NCBI GenBank assembly: GCA_042088665.1
Contig: JBELMB010000101.1
Span: 1 to 18,486, forward strand
Origin: JBELMB01 sp042088665
GTDB taxonomy: Bacteria; Pseudomonadota; Alphaproteobacteria; Rhodobacterales; Rhodobacteraceae
Length of the DNA stretch: 18,486 bases
Reading direction: 5' to 3'
Position 1 is the stretch's first letter; every line of letters starts with the position of its first letter. Under the pieces are notes generated by a model. That model saw only the letters and a program-made list of their open reading frames with translations, ran no database searches and was not told the origin of the DNA. The translations under genes were made by a program, and so were the position numbers. Shown piece after piece: positions 6,863 to 13,698 of this stretch.

Positions 6863-9034
6863 TTACTGTGCCCCTCCGGAGATGGTCATCCAGGTGATCA
6901 GAACAGCCATCCCGATCACCATCGCGAAGGCATAGGTGAAGATGTAGCCAGACTGCGCGCGCCCTGCGAGACGGGTCAGGAAGGGCACGATGCCCATGGC
7001 CAACCCGTTGATCCCGCCCTTGATCACGGCCTCGTCGCCCTGTTTCCACAGGATCCGCCCCAGCGCCTTGGCCGGTTTGATGAAGAGGAAGTCGTAGATC
7101 TCGTCAAAGTACCATTTGTTCAGCAGGAAAAGGTACAGCGGGCGCTGGTTTTCGGCCAGTCTGACCGGCAGCTTCGGGTTCACGATGTAGAACCAGTAGG
7201 CCACGATAAAGCCGAGCACCATCGCCACGAAGGGGGATAGCTTGACCCAGGTCGGCACCTTGTGCGCGTCATCGATGATGCTGTTGTCGGGGGACATGTA
7301 GATCGCCCCCTGCCCCGGTGCACCAGCAAAGACATAGTGATGGTCGTCGTGCCCGTCGCCGTGATCATCGCCCTTGGCCTCACCGTGATCATCGCCGTGA
7401 TCGTCGCCGTGCGCATCACCATGTTCATCACCATGACCGGTGGCCATGTGCCCTGTCGGCCAGACCACTTCCGGCGTGCCTTCGGCACTTTCGTGGCCAT
7501 AGGGATGGCCAAAGAATTTGCCCACCTGATCGGTATGGCCAAAGAAGCTCTTGTACCACAGCATCCCTGAGAAAATCGCACCCAGCGCAAGCACGCCCAA
7601 AGGCACCAACATCACCATCGGGCTTTCATGCGCATGTTCATGCGTGTGCTTGTCGCCACGCGGCTTGCCATAGAAGGTCAGGAACATCAGACGCCAGCTG
7701 TAAAAGCTGGTGAACAGGGCCGCGACGACCAGCGCCCAGAAGGCAAAGCCGCCTTGCGTACCGGCATAGGCGCTTTCGATGACCGCGTCCTTGGACACAA
7801 AGCCGGCAAACCCGATCCAGCCAGTCAGAGGGATGCCCACACCTGTGATCGCCAGAGTGCCGATCATCATCGCCCAGAAGGTATAGGGCAGCTTTTTGCG
7901 CAGCCCGCCATAGTTCTGCATGTTCTGCTCGTGGTGCATCCCGTGGATCACCGAGCCCGCACCGAGAAACAGCATCGCCTTGAAGAAGGCGTGCGTGAAG
8001 AGGTGGAACATCGCCACCGGGTATGCACCAACACCGGCTGCCACGAACATGTACCCCAGCTGCGAGCAGGTCGAATAGGCAATCACGCGCTTGATGTCGG
8101 TCTGAACAAGACCCACCGTCGCGGCAAAGAAGGCTGTGAAAGCGCCGAGGAACGTGATGAACCCCGTCGCCGTGGGCGCGAACTCCATGATCGGGGACAT
8201 GCGACAGACAAGAAAGACACCTGCCGTCACCATGGTCGCGGCGTGGATGAGCGCGGACACAGGCGTCGGCCCCTCCATCGCGTCCGGCAGCCAGGTGTGC
8301 AGCAAGAGCTGCGCAGATTTCCCCATCGCACCGATAAACAGCAGGAAGGCGCACAGCTCCGCCGCATTCCACGACGTCCAAAGGAAGGTGATCTGCGTCT
8401 CGGCCAGTTGCGGCGCGGCCGCAAAGATGTCGTCGAACCGCACGCTGTCCACGAGGAAATACAGCGCAAAGATCCCCAGCGCAAAACCGAAGTCACCAAC
8501 CCTGTTGACCACAAAGGCCTTGATCGCCGCCGCGTTGGCGGAGGGTTTGCGGTAGTAGAACCCGATCAACAGGTAAGAGGCGACGCCAACCCCTTCCCAG
8601 CCAAAGAACATCTGGACCAGATTGTCGGAGGTGACCAGCATCAGCATGGCGAAGGTGAAGAACGACAGGTAAGCGAAGAAGCGCGGTTTGTAGCTCTCTT
8701 CACCGTCGCGGAAGTTGTCGTCATGCGCCATGTACCCAAAGGAATACAGGTGCACGAGCGCAGAGACCGTGGTCACCACGATCAGCATGGTCGAGGTCAG
8801 CCGGTCAAGGCGGATCGACCAATCGGTCGAAAGCGTGCCCGATTCAATCCAGCGTGCGACCTGAACATGTTCCGTGTCAGGTCCGTGCTGGAAGAAGATG
8901 ATCCACGAAAAGGCGCAGGCGAGAAAGAGCAACCCGGTCGAGATCCACTGCGCGCCGCGGATGCCCGTCAACCGCCAGCCAAATCCCGCGATCAGCGCCC
9001 CGACGAGCGGGGCAAAGAGGATGATGGATTCCAT
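6863..9034 (-). CDS. nuoL: NADH-quinone oxidoreductase subunit L with His-rich insertion
   Basis: This is the distal antiporter-like subunit of complex I, which also carries the long lateral helix along the membrane arm. At 723 aa it is about 110 residues longer than E. coli NuoL. Family motifs: E147 in GWEGVG, NRVGDFG (177-183), K239 in GAMGKSAQ, HTWLPDAMEGPTPVSALIHA (246-265) and KRVIAYSTCSQLGY. The extra length includes a short HTHEHAHE stretch (463-470) and a 38-residue His/Asp/Gly-rich insertion (529-566), both in loops between late helices. The C-terminal part retains the expected hydrophobic lateral-helix and final-helix segments. ATG 9034 lacks a strong ribosome-binding site. It overlaps by one base (TAATG) the stop of a possible 34-codon ORF, suggesting coupling. 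Confidence 0.97.
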   Translation of the reverse strand: MESIILFAPLVGALIAGFGWRLTGIRGAQWISTGLLFLACAFSWIIFFQHGPDTEHVQVARWIESGTLSTDWSIRLDRLTSTMLIVVTTVSALVHLYSFGYMAHDDNFRDGEESYKPRFFAYLSFFTFAMLMLVTSDNLVQMFFGWEGVGVASYLLIGFYYRKPSANAAAIKAFVVNRVGDFGFALGIFALYFLVDSVRFDDIFAAAPQLAETQITFLWTSWNAAELCAFLLFIGAMGKSAQLLLHTWLPDAMEGPTPVSALIHAATMVTAGVFLVCRMSPIMEFAPTATGFITFLGAFTAFFAATVGLVQTDIKRVIAYSTCSQLGYMFVAAGVGAYPVAMFHLFTHAFFKAMLFLGAGSVIHGMHHEQNMQNYGGLRKKLPYTFWAMMIGTLAITGVGIPLTGWIGFAGFVSKDAVIESAYAGTQGGFAFWALVVAALFTSFYSWRLMFLTFYGKPRGDKHTHEHAHESPMVMLVPLGVLALGAIFSGMLWYKSFFGHTDQVGKFFGHPYGHESAEGTPEVVWPTGHMATGHGDEHGDAHGDDHGDDHGEAKGDDHGDGHDDHHYVFAGAPGQGAIYMSPDNSIIDDAHKVPTWVKLSPFVAMVLGFIVAYWFYIVNPKLPVRLAENQRPLYLFLLNKWYFDEIYDFLFIKPAKALGRILWKQGDEAVIKGGINGLAMGIVPFLTRLAGRAQSGYIFTYAFAMVIGMAVLITWMTISGGAQ
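7337..7450 (-). repeat. His/Asp/Gly-rich repeat region within nuoL
   Basis: These 38 codons (NuoL residues 529-566) encode degenerate GDxH units such as DEHGDAHGDDHGDDHG. They hold ten histidines and many aspartates, with no hydrophobic stretch. The region sits between hydrophobic helices in the C-terminal half of NuoL, so it is a water-exposed loop. The composition resembles metal-binding linkers, and the repetitive codons suggest growth by slippage. E. coli NuoL, at about 613 aa, has no room for such a segment. Confidence 0.9.
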
Positions 9035-9138
9035 TAGGCGCGCCCCCCGCTGACCGTGGACTGGAGTTCATGAAACAGCGCCAGAGAGCAGCGCGGGCTC
9101 AGGTAAAGATGAAGGGTACTCATCGTGGAGCGGGCCAT
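9034..9138 (-). CDS. Possible 34-aa small ORF coupled to nuoL
   Basis: The 109-nt gap between nuoK and nuoL is almost filled by an open frame from ATG 9138 to TAA 9036-9034. The stop shares its last A with the nuoL ATG (TAATG). AAAGG lies nine bases before the ATG, overlapping the end of nuoK. The peptide starts MARSTMSTLHLYLSPRC and is not clearly hydrophobic. I recognise no family. It may be a real microprotein, a leader that feeds ribosomes to nuoL, or a chance frame; an in-frame ATG at 9123 would give a shorter version. The weak nuoL ribosome-binding site makes a coupling role plausible. Confidence 0.35.
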   Translation of the reverse strand: MARSTMSTLHLYLSPRCSLALFHELQSTVSGGRA

Positions 9139-9143
9139 TCGAC

Positions 9144-9449
9144 TTAGCCTTTCATGACGTTGACGTCTTCGACCGCGATGGTGCCGCGGTTCCGGAAGAA
9201 GCAGACGAGGATCGCGAGACCAATGGCCGCTTCTGCAGCGGCAACCGTCAGGACAAAGAGCGTGAACACCTGGCCCACCATGTCCCCCAGATGGGTCGAG
9301 AAGGCCACGAGATTGATGTTCACCGCAAGCAGCATCAATTCGATGCTCATCAACAGGATGATCACGTTCTTCCGGTTCAGAAACAGCCCGAAGATGCCGA
9401 TGACAAACAGCGTTGCCGCCACTGTCAGGTAATGCTCCAATCCGATCAT
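9144..9449 (-). CDS. nuoK: NADH-quinone oxidoreductase subunit K
   Basis: This 101-aa three-helix subunit of the complex I membrane arm is at its usual length. It begins MIGLEHYLTVAA, typical of the family. It carries the conserved intramembrane glutamates in MSIELMLLAVN (second helix) and AAAEAAIGLAI (third helix), which belong to the central charged chain linking quinone reduction to proton pumping. ATG 9449 overlaps the stop of the preceding exported-protein gene as ATGA, with GAGGG just upstream, so translation is probably coupled. Confidence 0.97.
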   Translation of the reverse strand: MIGLEHYLTVAATLFVIGIFGLFLNRKNVIILLMSIELMLLAVNINLVAFSTHLGDMVGQVFTLFVLTVAAAEAAIGLAILVCFFRNRGTIAVEDVNVMKG

Positions 9450-9937
9450 GGGTCCCTCATGTCGTGTCTGCCGAGGGCCACCCCGGCGTCATTTTTGCCG
9501 GGAAAGACCCCGGGATAGAAGGCAGCGCAGGCGCAGGGCTCTGCCAGGGCCGTGAATCGCTCCGCGGGCAGGCGTTGTCTTGCCAGTGCGTCTGCCAGAG
9601 TGTCGAGGCGAAAGAAATGCGGCGCGTTGGCCTGCTGCGCGATCAGGGCGCTGGCGCCCTTGCGTTTGTCATAGGCAATGGGGTTGGTCATGCGTTCGGC
9701 CCTTGCGCGCACGGCAAGCCCCTCGCCGCTTTGGCAGTCCATTACGTGCAGATCATCGGCCACGCCTTCCGCGCTCCAGGACCAGGTCCAGCCGACACGC
9801 CGAAACCCAAGGTCCCTATGGCTGTGCACATGCGCGTTCCAACCCTCGCGGGCGGCGCATGGCGCGCGTGCCTCCGCGGCCTCGACACAGAGCAATCCGA
9901 GGCCGAGGGCCAGTATCTGCAGCCCCGTGCGTGTCAC
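9446..9937 (-). CDS. Exported hypothetical protein with four mature cysteines
   Basis: This 163-aa product is read from GTG 9937, which overlaps the stop of the 60-aa gene as GTGA. The N-terminus VTRTGLQILALGLGLL followed by AAEARA looks like a cleavable signal peptide (cleavage near residue 23-25). The predicted mature part has C27, C68 and a CxC pair (C135, C137 in EPCACAAFYP), suggesting disulfides in the periplasm. No enzyme motif is recognised. A longer in-frame start upstream (10105) was rejected because it would bury the signal peptide and overlap the preceding gene almost completely. It ends by overlapping nuoK, so it is embedded in the complex I operon. A role in complex I assembly, or as an extra subunit, is only inferred. 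Confidence 0.75.
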   Translation of the reverse strand: MTRTGLQILALGLGLLCVEAAEARAPCAAREGWNAHVHSHRDLGFRRVGWTWSWSAEGVADDLHVMDCQSGEGLAVRARAERMTNPIAYDKRKGASALIAQQANAPHFFRLDTLADALARQRLPAERFTALAEPCACAAFYPGVFPGKNDAGVALGRHDMRDP

Positions 9938-10116
9938 TTTGCCTGACGTCCCTTCAGGAAAGGGGCTCTCGCCCGCCATTTTGCCTTTACCCGCACCGGC
10001 ACGTAGACCAGCGCCTTGTTCAATAGCCAGACCCCGAGGGTCAGCTTGAAAACCCAGAAACCGAGGTACAGCGCCAACCCGGTGGGCGAAAAGACAACCT
10101 CCCATATCCCGGTCAT
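9934..10116 (-). CDS. 60-aa single-helix membrane protein in the nuo operon
   Basis: This short protein starts MTGIWEVVFSPTGLALYL at ATG 10116. Residues about 12-33 form one hydrophobic helix and the last 20 residues are strongly basic (KAKWRARAPFLKGRQAK), placing the tail in the cytosol by the positive-inside rule. I chose this start because the in-frame extension up to 10278 would overlap nuoJ and lacks hydrophobic or family character. The gene lies 70 nt after nuoJ and overlaps the next gene by 4 nt (GTGA). No family is recognised. Its position among membrane-arm genes fits a small accessory membrane subunit or assembly protein, but this is inference. Confidence 0.65.
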   Translation of the reverse strand: MTGIWEVVFSPTGLALYLGFWVFKLTLGVWLLNKALVYVPVRVKAKWRARAPFLKGRQAK

Positions 10117-10145
10117 GTGGACGGCCCCACAGTCGGCGTTAAGCC

Positions 10146-10160
10146 GCGCCCCGAGGGCGC
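10146..10160 (-). other. Short GC hairpin between nuoJ and the 60-aa gene
   Basis: GCGCCC (10146-10151) and GGGCGC (10155-10160) pair perfectly around a three-base loop, about halfway through the 70-nt gap. There is no T-run. It may be a minor mRNA processing or stability element. The short length makes chance plausible in GC-rich DNA. Confidence 0.35.
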
Positions 10161-10186
10161 AGATCGCATTATGCCAGTGCCCCGGC

Positions 10187-10789
10187 TCACAGACCCTGCC
10201 CGGGCTTGACGTCTTTGAGTTCCATCGCTTTCGCGGGATCGCGGTAGATCTGCGCGAGAATATCCTGACGCTTGACATCCTGACGGTGGCGCAGCGTCAA
10301 CACGATGGCACCGATCATCGCCACCAGCAGGATCAGGCCCGCCAGCTGGAAGAGGATAAAGTACTGATCGTAAAGGATCAGACCCAGAGCCGCAGTGTTT
10401 GTCACCCCGTCCGGCGCAGGGGCGGACAGCTGGTTGACGGCGAGGTCAGAGCTTTGCCATGCGCCAAAGGCCATGGCCAGTTGCATCAGGATCACCATCC
10501 CGATCAACAGCGCCAACGGCATGTATTGCGCCATCTCTGCCTTGAGTTCGGCGAAATCCACGTCGAGCATCATGACCACAAAGAGGAACAGCACCGCGAC
10601 CGCGCCCACGTAAACGATGATCAGCAGCATCGCGACGAATTCCGCGCCCATCATCACGAAGAGGCCCGAGGACGACAGGAAGGCAAGGATCAGCCAGAGC
10701 ACCGAATGCACCGGGTTTCGGCTGATCACCGTGAACAGCCCGCCCGCAACCACGCCAAGCGCAAAGAGGTAAAAGGCAAAAGCCATCAT
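10187..10789 (-). CDS. nuoJ: NADH-quinone oxidoreductase subunit J
   Basis: This 200-aa polytopic membrane subunit of complex I has five hydrophobic helices. The family region GAEFVAMLLIIVYVGAVAVL (48-67) contains the conserved third-helix segment with a pi-bulge that changes shape during catalysis. The C-terminal tail is hydrophilic (RHRQDVKRQDILAQIY and beyond), somewhat longer than in E. coli (184 aa). The start is ambiguous between two adjacent ATGs (10789 and 10786). The upstream one overlaps the stop of the CMD-like gene (ATGATG), implying coupled translation. Confidence 0.96.
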   Translation of the reverse strand: MMAFAFYLFALGVVAGGLFTVISRNPVHSVLWLILAFLSSSGLFVMMGAEFVAMLLIIVYVGAVAVLFLFVVMMLDVDFAELKAEMAQYMPLALLIGMVILMQLAMAFGAWQSSDLAVNQLSAPAPDGVTNTAALGLILYDQYFILFQLAGLILLVAMIGAIVLTLRHRQDVKRQDILAQIYRDPAKAMELKDVKPGQGL

Positions 10790-11202
10790 GATGGGTCATC
10801 CTTTTTGTCAGACATGGCATCACGCGCCAGTTCCAGCGCGCGGTTCATGGCAGGGAGGCCGGCGAAAATCGACATCTGGGTGATCGTCTCCGCGATTTCT
10901 TCTTCGGTGGCGCCAGCTTCGGTTGCGTGACGCACGGCCATGCGCACCGCCGTGTCCGCATGGGCGCCCTGCATGGTCAGCCCGGCGAGTGTCAGCAGCA
11001 GGCGCGTCTTGGCGTCGAGACCGTTCTTCGACATGCCTTTGCCGAACCACATGTCCATCGCTTCCCTGGACATCGTCGGCCAGAGCGATTCCATCGCCTT
11101 CGGGTCAAAAGACGCCAGTGACGGGTTGATGGCCTTCGCCATCTCCTGCGCCATTTGCTGGGATTGCTCCATCATGGCTTCGAGGGGCGTTTTGCCGGTC
11201 AT
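10786..11202 (-). CDS. Carboxymuconolactone decarboxylase family protein, copy 1
   Basis: This 138-aa protein has the all-helical fold pattern of the CMD family: TRLLLTLAGLTMQGA (66-80), then HATEAGATEEEIAETITQM (92-110) and IFAGLPAMNRAL (112-123). The first 50 residues are Met/Gln-rich and variable. It has no cysteine, so it cannot use the CxxC chemistry of AhpD-type peroxidases. The histidine found in the neighbouring copy at RIH84 is alanine here; H92 lies three residues later. Its ATG 11202 overlaps the stop of the second CMD gene (ATGA) and its stop overlaps the nuoJ start. Function is unknown. It sits inside the complex I operon and may be an accessory or non-catalytic protein. Confidence 0.85.
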   Translation of the reverse strand: MTGKTPLEAMMEQSQQMAQEMAKAINPSLASFDPKAMESLWPTMSREAMDMWFGKGMSKNGLDAKTRLLLTLAGLTMQGAHADTAVRMAVRHATEAGATEEEIAETITQMSIFAGLPAMNRALELARDAMSDKKDDPS

Positions 11203-11597
11203 GCCACGGGCTCCTCTGCGTCAAAGACCGCCATGGCGGCGTTCAGCGCATTGAACATCGCGGGCATGCCGCCGTAGAGGCCCATCTGGTAAATCGCCTC
11301 TGCAATCTCTTCGCGGCTGGACCCCAGCTTGCGCGCCGCCGCCACATGGATCCTGAGTTGCGGTGCGGTTTGAGCGCCCTGCACCGCCAGCGCGGCAATG
11401 GTCAGCAGTTCGCGCACCTTGGGATCAAGCACGCCGCGCGGATAGATGCGCCCGTTCAATTCCACCAGATCTCGCGCCAGCCCGGGGAGCAGGTGCTCGT
11501 ACCGGGCGCGCAAGGCATCTTCCATGCCCGGATTGGTCTCTTCGGTGAAGGCCCGGCCCTTTTCATAGGCGCTGAGATCGGCGGACGCTTGGATCAT
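11199..11597 (-). CDS. Carboxymuconolactone decarboxylase family protein, copy 2
   Basis: This 132-aa protein is closer to the classical CMD pattern: GVLDPKVRELLTIAALAVQG (55-74), LRIHVAAARKLGSSREEIAE (81-100) with H84, and MGLYGGMPAMFNALNAA (105-121). CMD enzymes decarboxylate gamma-carboxymuconolactone in the protocatechuate pathway, but no other aromatic-degradation gene is nearby. Like its neighbour it lacks cysteines, excluding AhpD-like peroxidase chemistry. ATG 11597 overlaps the nuoI stop (ATGA), and the gene ends by overlapping copy 1. The pair probably arose by duplication and then diverged. A role linked to complex I is suggested only by position. Confidence 0.87.
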   Translation of the reverse strand: MIQASADLSAYEKGRAFTEETNPGMEDALRARYEHLLPGLARDLVELNGRIYPRGVLDPKVRELLTIAALAVQGAQTAPQLRIHVAAARKLGSSREEIAEAIYQMGLYGGMPAMFNALNAAMAVFDAEEPVA

Positions 11598-12088
11598 CTA
11601 TACGGCGCGTCGATTTCGAGGTTGCGCGCGATCTCCGCCTCCCAGCGATCACCGTTCTCAAGCAGTTTGTCCTTGTTGTAGAACAGCTCTTCGCGGGTCT
11701 CGGTGGCAAATTCGAAATTCGGGCCCTCGACGATGGCGTCCACGGGGCAGGCCTCCTGGCAGAACCCGCAATAGATGCATTTTGTCATGTCGATGTCGTA
11801 GCGCGTCGTACGGCGCGAGCCGTCATCGCGCGGTTCCGCATCGATGGTGATCGCCTGCGCGGGGCAGATCGCTTCGCACAGCTTGCAGGCAATGCAGCGC
11901 TCTTCGCCGTTGGGATAACGGCGCAACGCGTGCTCGCCCCGGAAACGGGGCGAGAGCGGTCCTTTTTCGTGCGGGTAGTTCACAGTGGCCTTGGGCGCAA
12001 AGAAGTATTTGAACCCAAGCTGGAAGCCCTTCATGAAATCCGCGAGCAAAAAGTATTTCGCGGCGCGGCCGTAGTCGATTTGCGTCAT
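11594..12088 (-). CDS. nuoI: NADH-quinone oxidoreductase subunit I
   Basis: This 164-aa peripheral-arm subunit carries two [4Fe-4S] clusters (N6a and N6b) that pass electrons towards cluster N2 and quinone. The cysteine motifs are CIACKLCEAICP (C65, C68, C71, C75) and CIYCGFCQEACP (C104, C107, C110, C114). The N-terminal amphipathic stretch (FMKGFQLGFKYFF) anchors it to the membrane arm. Length and motifs match the mitochondrial-type TYKY/NuoI family of alphaproteobacteria. ATG 12088 lies one nucleotide after the stop of the acidic-protein gene, and the gene ends in a 4-nt overlap with the CMD-family gene. Confidence 0.98.
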   Translation of the reverse strand: MTQIDYGRAAKYFLLADFMKGFQLGFKYFFAPKATVNYPHEKGPLSPRFRGEHALRRYPNGEERCIACKLCEAICPAQAITIDAEPRDDGSRRTTRYDIDMTKCIYCGFCQEACPVDAIVEGPNFEFATETREELFYNKDKLLENGDRWEAEIARNLEIDAPYR

Positions 12089-12089
12089 A

Positions 12090-12488
12090 TCACGCGGTCT
12101 CCTCTGCCTCCGCCTCGCGCGTCTCTTCGAGCCGCTCGGCTTCTACGGCGTCCATCACGGGATCGCCGAACTCGTCGTATTCACTTTTGTCTTCTGCGTC
12201 GGAGTCGGCCTCCGGCGTCACCTCTTCGACGGGATCTTCCATGGGTTCCGGCGTGGCCTCGGGTGCGGGTGCGGGAACGCTCGCCGGGGACGCGGGCACC
12301 GGGGCACCGCCGTCGGCCTGCATGTCCGCAGCCCAGCGGAACAGCGCCGCCGCGATTTCATTCGCCTGCGGCATCAGGTTGCCGTCGGCATCCATATCCG
12401 GAAGACCACAGTCGCGGACGACGAAATCGCCTAGCGAAATCATGTCGATGTATTTGGCGTCGAGGATGGCATCTTTGAGATCAGACAT
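12090..12488 (-). CDS. Acidic hypothetical protein between nuoH and nuoI
   Basis: This 132-aa protein has two parts. Residues 1-60 (starting MSDLKDAILDAKYIDM) are ordered-looking, with a central GDFVVRDCGLPDMDADGNL. After about residue 68 the chain is Pro/Ala- and then Glu/Asp-rich (VPAPAPEATPEPMEDP) and ends in a highly acidic tail, probably disordered. ATG 12488 is chosen for its clear AGGAG ribosome-binding site six bases upstream; an in-frame extension to 12548 has no support. No signal peptide or helix is seen, so it is cytosolic. It abuts nuoI by one nucleotide. I recognise no family. A cytosolic adaptor or assembly role for the peripheral arm is speculation from position. Confidence 0.75.
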   Translation of the reverse strand: MSDLKDAILDAKYIDMISLGDFVVRDCGLPDMDADGNLMPQANEIAAALFRWAADMQADGGAPVPASPASVPAPAPEATPEPMEDPVEEVTPEADSDAEDKSEYDEFGDPVMDAVEAERLEETREAEAEETA

Positions 12489-12653
12489 AGGATTCTCCTG
12501 TCTTGGCAAACGCGTGCACGCCGCACGCAGATGGCCTGACAATACCACTCACAGGTCCAAAACCACCGCCCCCACCCGCAAGGGGTGCAGAAACACACCG
12601 TTTCCGGTCGCGCAACATCGAAGGGAGGATCGACAACCGTCCGCGCATCCGCA

Positions 12654-13691
12654 TCAGCCCCCCACGGCCCAGCGGGCATAGACACCCCAGAACCAGCCAA
12701 ACTTTGCCGCGAAGGCCACAAACACCACCCAGACGAGGCTCATGGGCAGGAACACTTTCCAGCCAAGGCGCATCAGCTGGTCATAGCGATAACGCGGCGT
12801 GATCGCCTTCACCATCGCAAAGAAGAAGAACACCAGAACGATCTTGCCGACCATCCAGAACAGACCATCAGGCAACCCCGGGATCGGCGACAGCCAGCCG
12901 CCGAAGAACATCAGGGTGATCAGCGCGCACATCAGCACCACGGCGGTCAGTTCACCGATCATGAACAGCAAGAATGGCGTCGAGGAGTATTCCACCTGAT
13001 AGCCCGCGACCAGTTCCGATTCAGCTTCGGGCAGATCGAAGGGCGGGCGATTGGTTTCAGCCAGCGCCGACACAAAGAACAGGATCAGCATGGGAAAATG
13101 CGGCAGCCAGTACCAGCTCAGCAGACCCGCGCCGGATTGGCTCGCGACGATTTCACCAAAATTCAGCGATCCCGCGGAAATCACCACACCGATGATGATC
13201 AGGCCGATGGAAACCTCGTAAGAGATCATCTGCGCGGCAGAGCGCAAGGACCCGAGGAACGGATACTTGGAGTTCGACGCCCAGCCCCCCATGATGACGC
13301 CGTAGACCTCGAGCGAGGAAATCGCGAAGACGTACAGGATCGCCACGTTGATATCTGCAATCACCCAGCCATCGTTGAAGGGGATCACCGCCCAGGCGAT
13401 GAAGGCCATCACGAGGCTGACCATGGGGGCGAGGAAAAACACGAAGCGGTCGGCGCCGGCGGGCACCACCACTTCCTTGACGATGTACTTGAGGAAGTCG
13501 GCAAAGCTTTGCAGCAGTCCGAAGACCCCCACCACGTTGGGTCCACGGCGCATCTGCACGGCGGCCCAGACCTTGCGGTCGCCCCACATCAGGAACGCGA
13601 GACTGACAAGCAGCGGCACAAGAACCAGAAGGATCTGCGCAACGATGACCAGCGCCATGCCCGTGTAAGTGGTGGAAAAGAAGTTTGCCAT
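12654..13691 (-). CDS. nuoH: NADH-quinone oxidoreductase subunit H
   Basis: This 345-aa membrane subunit forms most of the quinone-binding chamber where the peripheral and membrane arms meet. It has about eight hydrophobic helices, the QMRRGPNVVG segment (46-55) and the near-invariant ETNRPPFDLPEAESELVAG loop (212-230), which carries acidic residues at the entry to the proton path. ATG 13691 is preceded by GAGGA and lies 7 nt after the lipoprotein stop; an in-frame extension to 13862 runs through the lipoprotein gene and is rejected. The 165 nt downstream (12489-12653), before the acidic-protein gene, hold no convincing ORF and only weak inverted repeats. Confidence 0.97.
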   Translation of the reverse strand: MANFFSTTYTGMALVIVAQILLVLVPLLVSLAFLMWGDRKVWAAVQMRRGPNVVGVFGLLQSFADFLKYIVKEVVVPAGADRFVFFLAPMVSLVMAFIAWAVIPFNDGWVIADINVAILYVFAISSLEVYGVIMGGWASNSKYPFLGSLRSAAQMISYEVSIGLIIIGVVISAGSLNFGEIVASQSGAGLLSWYWLPHFPMLILFFVSALAETNRPPFDLPEAESELVAGYQVEYSSTPFLLFMIGELTAVVLMCALITLMFFGGWLSPIPGLPDGLFWMVGKIVLVFFFFAMVKAITPRYRYDQLMRLGWKVFLPMSLVWVVFVAFAAKFGWFWGVYARWAVGG

Positions 13692-13698
13692 CAGGTCC

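Noticed and set aside
3718..6897. Plus-strand open frame of over 1000 codons opposite nuoM/nuoN
   Set aside because: It is the antisense shadow of highly GC3-biased membrane-protein genes. It is rich in His, Arg, Gln and Asp, has no family motifs and no ribosome-binding site, and spans several real genes.
7337..7450. NuoL repeat as a CRISPR-like or mobile repeat
   Set aside because: The repetition is in frame, encodes GDxH units and lies inside a conserved gene, so it is a protein low-complexity insertion.
7628..9037. Plus-strand frame opposite nuoL
   Set aside because: It is the antisense shadow of nuoL with no recognisable domain.
10786..11597. CMD-family pair as AhpD-like alkylhydroperoxidases
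   Set aside because: Neither protein contains any cysteine, so the required CxxC redox pair is missing.
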